From NCBI GenBank assembly GCA_027486845.1, contig JAIXOL010000003.1:1-64000 (forward strand): 64,000 nt of DNA, in the 5' to 3' direction. The DNA is from Cytophagaceae bacterium (GTDB lineage: Bacteria > Bacteroidota > Bacteroidia > Cytophagales > Spirosomataceae). Under the pieces are notes generated by a model. It had not been told where the DNA came from. It saw only the letters and a program-made list of their open reading frames with translations, and searched no databases. The position numbers and the translations under genes were made by a program. Positions within the stretch are counted from its first letter, which is position 1, and the number at the start of each line of letters is the position of its first letter. Of this stretch, positions 8,967 to 16,995 are shown piece after piece.

Positions 8967-10362
8967 CTAATAGTGCTTTTAGGTCTGTTTCGGTCGTTAG
9001 TGGATTCATCAACGACACACGAAGATAAACGTTTTCTTTTAAAGTTGTCTGCACGATATAGAATTTACCTTCTTGCAAAAGCTGTTTTCTGATGGCTGAA
9101 TTAAATTCGTTTAAACTTATATTCGAAGGTATTAGTCTAAAACAAACAATATTACTTTCGGGCTCAATGGCTAATTCAAAGTTTATTCGGGCTTTTACTA
9201 AAACTGCAAATTTCTCGGCTAAATCATGCAAATATTCTACATTTTCACTAAAAATTTGTTCGCCATGAGCTTTCAAAATCGAATAGATTTTTACGCTCAT
9301 CATCAATTTTGTGCATTCAAAAGTACGTTTGCCCGAATTGAACCAATCCTTCGACTCTTGATTTGACCATAAATATTGTGCTTTTTGTTGGAAAGTTTGA
9401 AAGGAGTTTTCATCTCGTTTGAAAATTAAGGCAGTAGCTAAGGCAGGCGTCATTAGCATTTTGTGCCAGTCAATGACTACTGAGTCGGCTTGGTCTATTC
9501 CTATTACTTTATGTTTGTATTTTTCGGAGAAAATAACCGCTCCACCATGAGCTCCATCGGCGTGAAACCAAAGATTGTTTTTTTGAGCAAAATTGCCAAT
9601 TTCTGCCAAATTATCATAACTTCCAGTCGAAGTAGAACAAGCACTACCCACGATACAAATTACTCTGAAACCTTTTTCAGTAGCTTTATTGTAGTATTTT
9701 TCTAATAAATCGGTTCTGATTTGCCGCTTTTCATTTGTCGGAATTTTTATGATTCCTTCGCTTCCCATTCCCATAATTCGAGCCGCACGGTCGATGCAAT
9801 AATGAGCTTCTTCCGAAACCATAACAGCCAATTTTTCATCAGGGCGACGTCCCGCGTTGCCGTCTTCCCAAACATCGGTTTTTGCGGCACGAGCAGCCAA
9901 TAAAGCTGTTAGATTTGCCAATGTTCCGCCCGAAGTAAGTATTCCACTTGCATTATTGTCAAAACCAATTTTCTTGGCCAACAATTCTGATAAAATCCTT
10001 TCTAATGGATTCGAAACCAAGCCCATTTCATAAACAGCCATGCCATTATTGAGTAATCCCGAAAGCATACTTGCAATTGCCGTAATCGGAAGCGGAGGCG
10101 TAACTTGATGCCCCATATAGCGTGGATGATGCAGATGCATAGATTTTTCGATGGTTTTCTTGAAAAAATCTTCAATATTTCCTACTCCTTGCTCATAATC
10201 TGCCTGCCAAAAAGCCAAAGATTCATCTGGTTCTTGGTATGGAATTACACTTTCTAATGTCTGATTTTGAGCCGATTCGAGATAATCTGCCAATAAATCG
10301 ACTAAAGTATGTGCATTTTGTCGGAAACTATCGGGTGAAAAAGCTTTTTGTAAATTTGTCAT
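8926..10362 (-). CDS. PLP-dependent group II decarboxylase (aromatic-L-amino acid/diaminobutyrate decarboxylase-like)
   Basis: This 478-aa protein has the group II (DDC/GadB) layout. It shows an N-terminal HPRYMGHQVTPPLP-type substrate loop, GILTSGGTLANLTAL, the PLP-aspartate region FHADGAHGG, and the Schiff-base lysine in DSVVIDWHKML. The DWHK form resembles L-2,4-diaminobutyrate and tyrosine decarboxylases. The actual substrate cannot be set from the sequence. It starts one base after the hisC stop (TAA-N-ATG), which implies translational coupling, and its end overlaps the VanZ-like gene. The pairing with a histidinol-phosphate aminotransferase could suggest histidine-, tyrosine- or diamine-related metabolism, but this is inference. 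Confidence 0.85.
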   Translation of the reverse strand: MTNLQKAFSPDSFRQNAHTLVDLLADYLESAQNQTLESVIPYQEPDESLAFWQADYEQGVGNIEDFFKKTIEKSMHLHHPRYMGHQVTPPLPITAIASMLSGLLNNGMAVYEMGLVSNPLERILSELLAKKIGFDNNASGILTSGGTLANLTALLAARAAKTDVWEDGNAGRRPDEKLAVMVSEEAHYCIDRAARIMGMGSEGIIKIPTNEKRQIRTDLLEKYYNKATEKGFRVICIVGSACSTSTGSYDNLAEIGNFAQKNNLWFHADGAHGGAVIFSEKYKHKVIGIDQADSVVIDWHKMLMTPALATALIFKRDENSFQTFQQKAQYLWSNQESKDWFNSGKRTFECTKLMMSVKIYSILKAHGEQIFSENVEYLHDLAEKFAVLVKARINFELAIEPESNIVCFRLIPSNISLNEFNSAIRKQLLQEGKFYIVQTTLKENVYLRVSLMNPLTTETDLKALLDEIERIGNQISGK

Positions 10363-10363
10363 T

Positions 10364-11410
10364 TTAGTACTTCTTCAAAGCCTTTAATAGTAAATCATTT
10401 TCTTTCTTTGTGCCAACCGATATACGAATACAATCTTCGCACAAAATGACACTTGAACGAAGGCGGGTAATGATTTTTTCTTCAATTAGATGTTGGAAAA
10501 CTGTATTTGCATCAATAAATTTTACCAAAAGTTGATTAGAATCTGATGGAAAAATATGCTTAACAATGCTCAAATTGGACAGGTTTTTGTGCAAACGCTC
10601 ACGTTCTTTCAAAATTTGTTTTACGAATTTGTCCTTTTTCTCTACTTTTCCCAAAGCTGTATAAAGCAGTTTTTGCGTAACACCGTTGAGGTTATAAGGA
10701 TATTTGATTTTATTTAAAATTTTGATAAATTCTTCTGAAGCAAAAGCCATTCCCAAACGTAATGCCGCTAATCCCCAAGCTTTTGAGAATGTTTGCATCA
10801 CTACCAAATTTGGATATTTATCAAGTAATTTCGTGAAAGAATCTTCGCTTGCAAAATCAATATAGGCTTCATCAACTACCACTAAGCCCGTTGTGAAATT
10901 ATCCAAAATATGCAAAATCGAAGCTCGCTCAATGATATTACCCGATGGATTGTTGGGCGAGCAAATCCAGATAATTTTTGTGTGAGCATCAGCTGTTTCA
11001 AGTACTTTTTTCGTATCTACTTGAAAATTAGCTGTGAGTGGAACTTGTTTAACGGCAATATTTTGTACGTCGGCACATACTTTATACATTCCGTAAGTTG
11101 GGGGCAAAATCAATATATTATCTTGTTGAGGTTCGCAGCATGCACGAATCACCAAGTCAATGGCTTCATCAGATCCATTACCCAAGAATATTTGCGTTGG
11201 TCGAACGTCTTTTATCTCACCTAACTTTTCCTTAACTGCCCATTGATAAGGGTCTGGATAACGGTTGTAGTTTCCCGAAATTACTGAACCGAAAGGGTTT
11301 TCGTTCGCATCGAGAAATGTACCTTCTTTACCTGAATACTCATCACGAGCCGAAGAATAGGGTGTAAGCGTAAAAATATGTGGACGAATAACTTTATTTA
11401 ATGAAAACAT
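10364..11410 (-). CDS. hisC: Histidinol-phosphate aminotransferase
   Basis: The 348-aa protein is a fold-type I aminotransferase matching HisC along its whole length. It has LDANENPFGS near the start, NRYPDP, FLGNGSDEAIDL, PPTYGMY, CSPNNPSGN, VVVDEAYIDFA and the PLP lysine in TFSKAWGLAALRLG, with the C-terminal arginine in CIRISVGT. The reaction is imidazole-acetol phosphate plus glutamate to histidinol phosphate. No other his gene is in the window. It is the first gene of a hisC-decarboxylase-vanZ-like unit, so it may be a stand-alone or second copy. It is divergent from hemF across a ~220-base spacer. Confidence 0.92.
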   Translation of the reverse strand: MFSLNKVIRPHIFTLTPYSSARDEYSGKEGTFLDANENPFGSVISGNYNRYPDPYQWAVKEKLGEIKDVRPTQIFLGNGSDEAIDLVIRACCEPQQDNILILPPTYGMYKVCADVQNIAVKQVPLTANFQVDTKKVLETADAHTKIIWICSPNNPSGNIIERASILHILDNFTTGLVVVDEAYIDFASEDSFTKLLDKYPNLVVMQTFSKAWGLAALRLGMAFASEEFIKILNKIKYPYNLNGVTQKLLYTALGKVEKKDKFVKQILKERERLHKNLSNLSIVKHIFPSDSNQLLVKFIDANTVFQHLIEEKIITRLRSSVILCEDCIRISVGTKKENDLLLKALKKY

Positions 11411-11633
11411 GAATAGAATGACGATTTTAGAATGACGAAAAACGAATAAAGAAAAAGTATATTCGCTGGTACATTACTTTGTTTTTGAATAAAAAATGCT
11501 TATTTATTAGTTAAAATGCTGATAACAAGGATTTTGAAGAATTCGTAATTCGTAACTCGTAATTTGTAATTACATTATTCTTTAAAACTTTTCAATCTTA
11601 TTCTAACTTTGTTGCAAATTTCAAAAGAATCTT
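11411..11633. repeat. hisC-hemF divergent spacer with stuttering repeats
   Basis: Two blocks of imperfect short repeats face each other. Near 11411-11446 the word GAATGACGA recurs, and near 11538-11574 TCGTAA-like words recur (AATTCGTAATTCGTAACTCG). The two blocks are roughly inverted copies. This is one of several such structures in the window. Confidence 0.5.
11604..11611 (+). promoter_or_regulatory. -7 promoter element for hemF
   Basis: TAACTTTG matches the Bacteroidota sigma-ABfr -7 consensus TAnnTTTG and lies 22 bases before the hemF ATG. No clear -33 TTG was seen. Confidence 0.55.
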
Positions 11634-12530
11634 ATGTTATCCAAAGAAAATATTGCCGAATACTTTAAAGCACTGCAAGATGATATTTGTCGAGCCATCG
11701 AAGTAACTGACGGAAAAGCCAAATTTCAAGAAGATAATTGGCAACATCATAGTGGCGGTGGTGGTCGAACTCGTGTTATAACCAACGGTAATATCATCGA
11801 AAAAGGTGGGGTAAACTTTTCGGTAGTAACAGGCGAAACTTCTGATGCTCTACAAAAACAACTAAAACTCGAAGAAAAAGCTGATTATTTTGCTACAGGT
11901 GTAAGCATTGTGCAGCATCCAGTGAGTCCGATGGTGCCTATTATTCACATGAATGTGCGTTATTTCGAGATGTCGAATGGCATTTCGTGGTTTGGTGGTG
12001 GTATTGACCTCACGCCGCATTATGTGGTTGATGAAGATGCTCGTTGGTTTCATCAACAATTAAAAAATGCTTGTGATAAACACGGTGCCGATGCCTACAA
12101 AAAATATAAAGAATGGGCCGATAATTATTTCTATATTCCGCACCGCCAAGAAACTCGTGGAGTAGGAGGGATTTTCTTTGATTATTTGAAACCACAAGAT
12201 ACCGATGAGAAATCTAAAACTTTTGATTTTGTAAAATCTATTGGGGAGTCATTTGCTCCGATTTATACGCATTTGATGGCAAAAAATGCTCAGATTCCTT
12301 ACGGAGAAGAAGAAAAAACTTGGCAAATGTTACGTCGTGGGCGTTATGTCGAGTTTAATTTAGCTTGGGATAGAGGCACAAAATTTGGACTCGAAACTAA
12401 TGGTCGCACCGAGTCGATTTTGATGAGTTTACCACCCGTTGCCAACTGGTTATATGATTACAAACCTCAAGCCAATAGCCCCGAAGAACGCACCTTGAGT
12501 TTATTGAAAAAAGGTATTGATTGGATATAG
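11634..12530 (+). CDS. hemF: Oxygen-dependent coproporphyrinogen III oxidase
   Basis: The 298-aa protein has the usual HemF length and landmarks: FQEDNWQHHSGGGGRTRV, GGVNFSVVTGE, HPVSPMVPIIHMNVRYFE, WFGGGIDLTPHYV, the FYIPHRQETRGVGGIFFDYL signature, and GRYVEFNLAWDRGTKFGL. It converts coproporphyrinogen III to protoporphyrinogen IX with O2 in the cytoplasm, a step of haem synthesis. It is a single-gene unit with its own -7 element and a downstream hairpin shared with the convergent GH16 gene. Use of the oxygen-dependent enzyme fits an aerobic lifestyle. Confidence 0.97.
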   Translation: MLSKENIAEYFKALQDDICRAIEVTDGKAKFQEDNWQHHSGGGGRTRVITNGNIIEKGGVNFSVVTGETSDALQKQLKLEEKADYFATGVSIVQHPVSPMVPIIHMNVRYFEMSNGISWFGGGIDLTPHYVVDEDARWFHQQLKNACDKHGADAYKKYKEWADNYFYIPHRQETRGVGGIFFDYLKPQDTDEKSKTFDFVKSIGESFAPIYTHLMAKNAQIPYGEEEKTWQMLRRGRYVEFNLAWDRGTKFGLETNGRTESILMSLPPVANWLYDYKPQANSPEERTLSLLKKGIDWI

Positions 12531-12574
12531 GTAATGTTTAATTGTAAATTATTAATGGAGAATGAAATAAAAAC

Positions 12575-12606
12575 GCCCTCCGAAATTCTTTTCGGAAGGC
12601 ATTTTT
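12575..12606. terminator. Terminator after hemF
   Basis: The hairpin GCCCTCCGAA / TTCGGAAGGC (one mismatch, 6-nt loop) is followed by ATTTTTAATT. It sits between convergent genes and may serve both. Confidence 0.75.
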
Positions 12607-12657
12607 AATTGTTCTGTTAAACGGTGGACTTGTGGAAAGTTGACCGTGGACTGAATA

Positions 12658-13536
12658 CTACTTCACAGCTTGATAAACTCTTACATAATCAACTTCCATT
12701 TTTTGTGGGAAAATGCTATCGTCGATGCCTTGTTGACCACCCCAACTACCGCCAACGGCAATATTGAGTAGAATGTGGAATTTCTTATCGAACGGCCACT
12801 CTTGCCAAAGTTTACTCGGCCGATTGAATGTAAAATATGGTTTTCCGTCAAGTTCAATCGTTATTTTGTCGGGTAGCCATTCGCAAGCATACACATGAAA
12901 ATTATCTGATACATCACTTTCGGCCAATATGTTATTGCCTTTATTGGTGCCAATCGAATGATTGAACGCCTTTGTATGGATGTTTCCATGAATACGATTT
13001 TGGTCGAAACCTACATGTTCGATGATGTCAATTTCGCCATTGTCTGGCCAATAACTCGCTCCGTAGTTTTGTTCGGTTGCAAGCATCCAAGCGGCTGGCC
13101 AAGTACCACGACCTTTTGGTAATTTGGCTTTTATTTCAATTCTACCATACAAGAAATCGCCTTTTCCTTTACTTACCAAGCGTGCGGAAGAATAATTACG
13201 GCCTTCGTACCTTTCTTTGATGGCTTCAATAATTAACTTTCCATCTTCTACACGAGCATTTTTTAATTCTTTCGAGTAATATTGACTTTCCTGATTTCCC
13301 CAGCCATCGCCACCAATGTCATAACCCCATTTTTTACTATCTGGCAAGCCCTTATAATCAAATTCATCCGCCCAAACAGGTGCAGATTTGTCGATTTTGT
13401 ATTCAACGTTAGTCACCACAGGTGGTACTGTTGTAGTGGGAGTTATGACCTCCGTAGGTTCGTTGGGTTGTTTTTGGCAAGCCAGATATAGTAGCAATAC
13501 TGCCGTAGAGGTAAGAGTTAAGATTTGTTTTTGCAT
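12658..13536 (-). CDS. Glycoside hydrolase family 16 beta-glucanase lipoprotein (laminarinase/licheninase-like)
   Basis: The 292-aa enzyme has a lipoprotein signal (TAVLLLYLAC), a Thr/Pro/Val-rich linker to about residue 45, then a complete GH16 domain. The catalytic motif is GEIDIIEHVG (two glutamates in ExDxxE), with WPAAWML, HGNIHT and a closing MEVDYVRVYQ. GH16_3-type enzymes cleave internal beta-1,3 or mixed beta-1,3/1,4 glucans; exact specificity cannot be decided here. It is the last gene of the lacI-tlpA-GH16 unit (43-base spacer), so expression is probably controlled by the LacI-type regulator. Confidence 0.93.
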   Translation of the reverse strand: MQKQILTLTSTAVLLLYLACQKQPNEPTEVITPTTTVPPVVTNVEYKIDKSAPVWADEFDYKGLPDSKKWGYDIGGDGWGNQESQYYSKELKNARVEDGKLIIEAIKERYEGRNYSSARLVSKGKGDFLYGRIEIKAKLPKGRGTWPAAWMLATEQNYGASYWPDNGEIDIIEHVGFDQNRIHGNIHTKAFNHSIGTNKGNNILAESDVSDNFHVYACEWLPDKITIELDGKPYFTFNRPSKLWQEWPFDKKFHILLNIAVGGSWGGQQGIDDSIFPQKMEVDYVRVYQAVK

Positions 13537-13579
13537 TATTTTGTTTTTAGGTTGAATGAGCTATTGATTTACGAAAATA

Positions 13580-15451
13580 CTATTGTTTTTTTGATTCGTT
13601 CAATAGTTTATCAATCATTAATGAAATTTCTTCAACGATTTCTTCTTTATCATCCGAAGAGCCTCTTCTTTTAAAACGAATATTCCCTTCGGCATCAATC
13701 ACAAATTTTGTAGGGATGGCTTCTACTTTATAGGCCGTAACTATTTTACTATCAATATCAACTGGCACCGTAAAGTTGGTGTATTTTTTATCAGCAATTA
13801 GTTTTTTTACTTTTGGCAAATAATCATCGCCTTGCTCCCAAGTATTAATAAACAAAAACTTAACCTTAGGATTATTCTTGTATTTTTCTTGTGCTTGCTG
13901 CATTCCAGGGAAAGACCTAATGCAAGGCCCGCACCACGTAGCCCAAAAGTCGAGAATTACTACTTTTCCACGCAACTCGGCTAAACTTACGGTTTTGCCC
14001 GAGAGGTCTTTTAATTCAAATATTGGGGCGGTTTCAGAAATTATTTTGGATAAAATGTCCGCTTTGTTTTTCACTTTTACTTCATGTTCAAGTGAAGTAA
14101 TATATTCTTCAACTCCTGATTTGCCATAAGTTTTGATGTATAAATTTTTGATGGCTGTTCGTATTTTTTCGGTCGATTTTCCGGCCTTTATAAAATCCTC
14201 GCCCTTTGTTTTTGCTTCGTTTGTTTGCCCGAGTTTTAGTGCCAAAAGTACATAGCTTTCGTTTACTTTACTGCTCCACTCTTCGGGTGTGCTTCCGACT
14301 GCAAATTTATAGTTTTCGAGTGCTTCTTTTAAGCGTCCTTGTTTTTCAAGAATTGTTGCATAAGTATCTCTAAAAATTAGCTCATAGGGCCTGTTTGATA
14401 TTGGTAATTTCTTTTTTTCTGTTGAATAAGCCTCAATTGATTTAAGAGAGAATGCTTCGGCAGTATTTAAATCTAAGTTTTTTTCTACCATTCTTGATGC
14501 AACACTGTTATAAAATGTTGACCCAAGTTTTGCTTCGTATTTACGTACCAATTGCTTCAATTTGGTGGTGTCTTTTCTATCAATATAGATGTTTGCAATT
14601 AAAATAGCCGATGATGATAGTAACGGAGAATTTGGAAAATCTTTTTCAAAACTTTCAAATAATACAAGCTTTTTTACTGCATCATTTTCTTCGATTAATT
14701 GCCGAGAGCGTTCTTGTTGTGCAAAAAAACCTTTTGGTTCTTTGTCAATCAATAATTTACGATAGTTTTCTGCTTTTTTATTTTTACTTATAGAATATAA
14801 CAGGTATATCTGCATTAGTTCGCTTGTTTTTAAGTCGGTATTATCTCCATATTTTGTACTTAATTCCGAATCGATGGTTTTTTCATAGCCTTCTTTTTTG
14901 CTAAGTCCAAGCAGAGATAAATACATCAACAATATATCCTTTTTTAATTCCGGATGTCTCGCAAATTCTTTTTCCATTAAAACAACTTGATTGGTTACAT
15001 CTTTTGAAAACTTGAATAGCGGATGAGTATTAGAAAAGTTATAGTTAAATGCCAAGCCTAAATACGATCCTTTTACAGGATTTTGGAGAGAATCATGTAC
15101 TAAAATAACATATCCTTTATCTTTGTTTGTATCAATTGTTTTGTCTGTGGAGTCTCTGAATGCTATTAATACACCAACCGTTCCTTTTGAATTGAAATTT
15201 ATTTCTCCTCGCCATTCTTTTCCAATTTTTTTGAGAAAAATGGTTTGCGGTGGTGTAAATGTAAGTTTTTCGTTGAAGAAAAAAGCACTTGCTCGAATTA
15301 TCGAAAGATTTGCTAAAGGGCTTTGCGAAGGATTATAAATAAAACTCACGGTTTCGCCAAATTTAGGTTTATTGTTAGAAAAACTTATTTGGGCATTTGA
15401 TAATAGCGGAAGAAAAAGCGTGGCGAAAAAGATTGAAAGTAACTTTCTCAT
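13580..15451 (-). CDS. TlpA-like thioredoxin-fold protein with long helical-repeat N-terminal half
   Basis: This 623-aa protein has a signal peptide ending SNAQ. A beta-rich region spans about residues 22-140 and TPR-like helical repeats about 150-460. A TlpA/AhpC-type thioredoxin domain starts near 475 with FWATWCGPC and the cis-proline region EAIPTKFVID. It should sit in the periplasm or at the outer membrane as a thiol-disulfide oxidoreductase or sensor. Bacteroidota often place such large TlpA proteins beside polysaccharide-use genes, but their role there is unclear. It lies between lacI (52-base gap) and GH16 (43-base gap), which suggests one operon. Confidence 0.85.
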   Translation of the reverse strand: MRKLLSIFFATLFLPLLSNAQISFSNNKPKFGETVSFIYNPSQSPLANLSIIRASAFFFNEKLTFTPPQTIFLKKIGKEWRGEINFNSKGTVGVLIAFRDSTDKTIDTNKDKGYVILVHDSLQNPVKGSYLGLAFNYNFSNTHPLFKFSKDVTNQVVLMEKEFARHPELKKDILLMYLSLLGLSKKEGYEKTIDSELSTKYGDNTDLKTSELMQIYLLYSISKNKKAENYRKLLIDKEPKGFFAQQERSRQLIEENDAVKKLVLFESFEKDFPNSPLLSSSAILIANIYIDRKDTTKLKQLVRKYEAKLGSTFYNSVASRMVEKNLDLNTAEAFSLKSIEAYSTEKKKLPISNRPYELIFRDTYATILEKQGRLKEALENYKFAVGSTPEEWSSKVNESYVLLALKLGQTNEAKTKGEDFIKAGKSTEKIRTAIKNLYIKTYGKSGVEEYITSLEHEVKVKNKADILSKIISETAPIFELKDLSGKTVSLAELRGKVVILDFWATWCGPCIRSFPGMQQAQEKYKNNPKVKFLFINTWEQGDDYLPKVKKLIADKKYTNFTVPVDIDSKIVTAYKVEAIPTKFVIDAEGNIRFKRRGSSDDKEEIVEEISLMIDKLLNESKKQ

Positions 15452-15503
15452 AGAAATAATAGAGTTATAAGTGAATATAGTTTTTGTGAAATATACTTGT
15501 TTT

Positions 15504-16526
15504 TTATCTTCTTGAAGAATCTCTTATTATAAGTTTTGAAGCTAAAACTTTACTTTCTAGCACTTTATTATTTAATTGTCCCAAAAGAAGTTCAGAGGCA
15601 TCTAAACCAATTTGACGACTCTGACGCTGTACCGAACTCAGTGGTGGACTAAAATATTGAGCAATCGGCGAGTCATCAAAGCCCACGAGTGCGATTTCTT
15701 GCGGAATCAAAATGTTTTTTTGTCGAATCACTGACATCGCACCGATACAAACGTGGTCGTTTACGCCAAAAATAGCATCTGGGGGTTGAGCCAAATCGAG
15801 TAGATGTTTTGTTGGCTCAATAGCACTTTCTACTTCAAAATTTGTTGGACAAATCAATGTTTCATCAATCGAAAAATTATGTTTAAGCAGACAGTCACGG
15901 TAGCCATTAAATCTATATTCCGAAACCGTCATGCCTTTTGGCCCATGCAAATGTGCAATTTTTCGGCAACCGATTTCTATCAAATGTTGAGTAGCCATAA
16001 AAGCTCCTTGGTAGTCGTCAACGATTACGCCATTGGCTAAAGCCGCATCATATTTTCGGTCGATATACACCAATGGAATATCACGTCTGACTACTTTTTC
16101 AATATGTTCATAATGCCCGCCATCATAAGTTTCCTGCGAAATTGATAAGAAAATACCATCAACCCTATTGGCAAGTAAGCGTTCGATATATTGTTTTTCG
16201 AGTTCGTAGCTTTCGTTGGTTACACAAATATTGAGTAAATAACCGAGTGGCTGAAAAGTAGATTGTAGCCCTTCAAGCATCGATGATTCATGAAAATGAT
16301 TAATGTTTGGTAGAATTACGCCTAACGTTTTCGACGATTTATTGAGCAGACTCAAAGAAATAATATTTCGCTGATAGCCCATTTTTTCGGCGTATTCTTG
16401 AATCGTCTTGCGGGTTTCTTCATTAATCATGGGGTTATCGTTCAATGCCCTTGAAACCGTCGACGGCGAGCATTTAAACTTACGTGCAATGTCTTTAATC
16501 GTGATTATTTGAAAATGTTCTTTCAC
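15504..16526 (-). CDS. LacI-family transcriptional regulator
   Basis: The 340-aa protein has an N-terminal LacI helix-turn-helix (TIKDIARKFKCSPSTVSRALND, residues 8-29) with the hinge helix that follows. A periplasmic-binding-protein-like effector domain (about 62-335) includes LGVILPNINHFH, GIFLSISQE and VGFDDSPIAQYFSPPLSSV. Such regulators bind palindromes and respond to sugars. It heads the unit with tlpA and GH16 and so probably responds to a beta-glucan product. A perfect palindrome touches its promoter, which suggests autoregulation. The inducer cannot be predicted. Confidence 0.93.
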   Translation of the reverse strand: MKEHFQIITIKDIARKFKCSPSTVSRALNDNPMINEETRKTIQEYAEKMGYQRNIISLSLLNKSSKTLGVILPNINHFHESSMLEGLQSTFQPLGYLLNICVTNESYELEKQYIERLLANRVDGIFLSISQETYDGGHYEHIEKVVRRDIPLVYIDRKYDAALANGVIVDDYQGAFMATQHLIEIGCRKIAHLHGPKGMTVSEYRFNGYRDCLLKHNFSIDETLICPTNFEVESAIEPTKHLLDLAQPPDAIFGVNDHVCIGAMSVIRQKNILIPQEIALVGFDDSPIAQYFSPPLSSVQRQSRQIGLDASELLLGQLNNKVLESKVLASKLIIRDSSRR

Positions 16527-16559
16527 AGCTGATCAACTAATAACAAGTTAGGTATAGTG

Positions 16560-16604
16560 CAAAGATAATTTTTTGATTGAAATTCTCTTGAATTTCAATC
16601 AAAA
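16560..16604 (-). promoter_or_regulatory. lacI promoter with abutting 15+4+15 palindrome (probable operator)
   Basis: On the minus strand TATCTTTG (plus 16560-16567) matches the TAnnTTTG -7 element, 34 bases before the lacI ATG. Three bases upstream begins a perfect inverted repeat, TTTTGATTGAAATTC-TCTT-GAATTTCAATCAAAA (16571-16604). It covers the positions that RNA polymerase contacts between -10 and -45. No U-run follows on either strand, so an operator fits better than a terminator. Confidence 0.65.
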
Positions 16605-16866
16605 TAAACTTAGCACACCAAATTACTGTCTCAATCTACTACCGAAGAATCTTCCCAGGTTTTTAGGGCGAGTATAGTGCACGCCAATATCTCATCTGAA
16701 CCGCGTATGGTTTTCGGCTTGTACATAAGATTTTAACACATTTCAGAAATAAACAAATAATTGGTAGTTTTTTCAGAGTTGTTTTTGTGGTTGGTATTAT
16801 TTGAACTAATAATCTGAATAAATACCAATTGGGGCAGAATTAGTATTACTCGTGAGAAATAATTTT

Positions 16867-16895
16867 TTATAAACTGACAATCTGTCAGTTTATAA
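16867..16895. promoter_or_regulatory. 13-bp perfect inverted repeat upstream of htpG
   Basis: TTATAAACTGACA-ATC-TGTCAGTTTATAA lies about 100 bases before the htpG start. The TGACAnnnTGTCA core resembles a dimeric repressor site. It is not the CIRCE element and it lacks a T-run. A further TGTCA half-site follows near 16955. The rest of the 16605-16995 gap shows no gene. Confidence 0.5.
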
Positions 16896-16995
16896 TGCTT
16901 TGGAACAGCCTTTGATGAGATTGATTTTGCTGACTTTTTCATGTAAAAAAGTCTGTCATACATTATCATCTTACATCATACATTTAATACATAAT

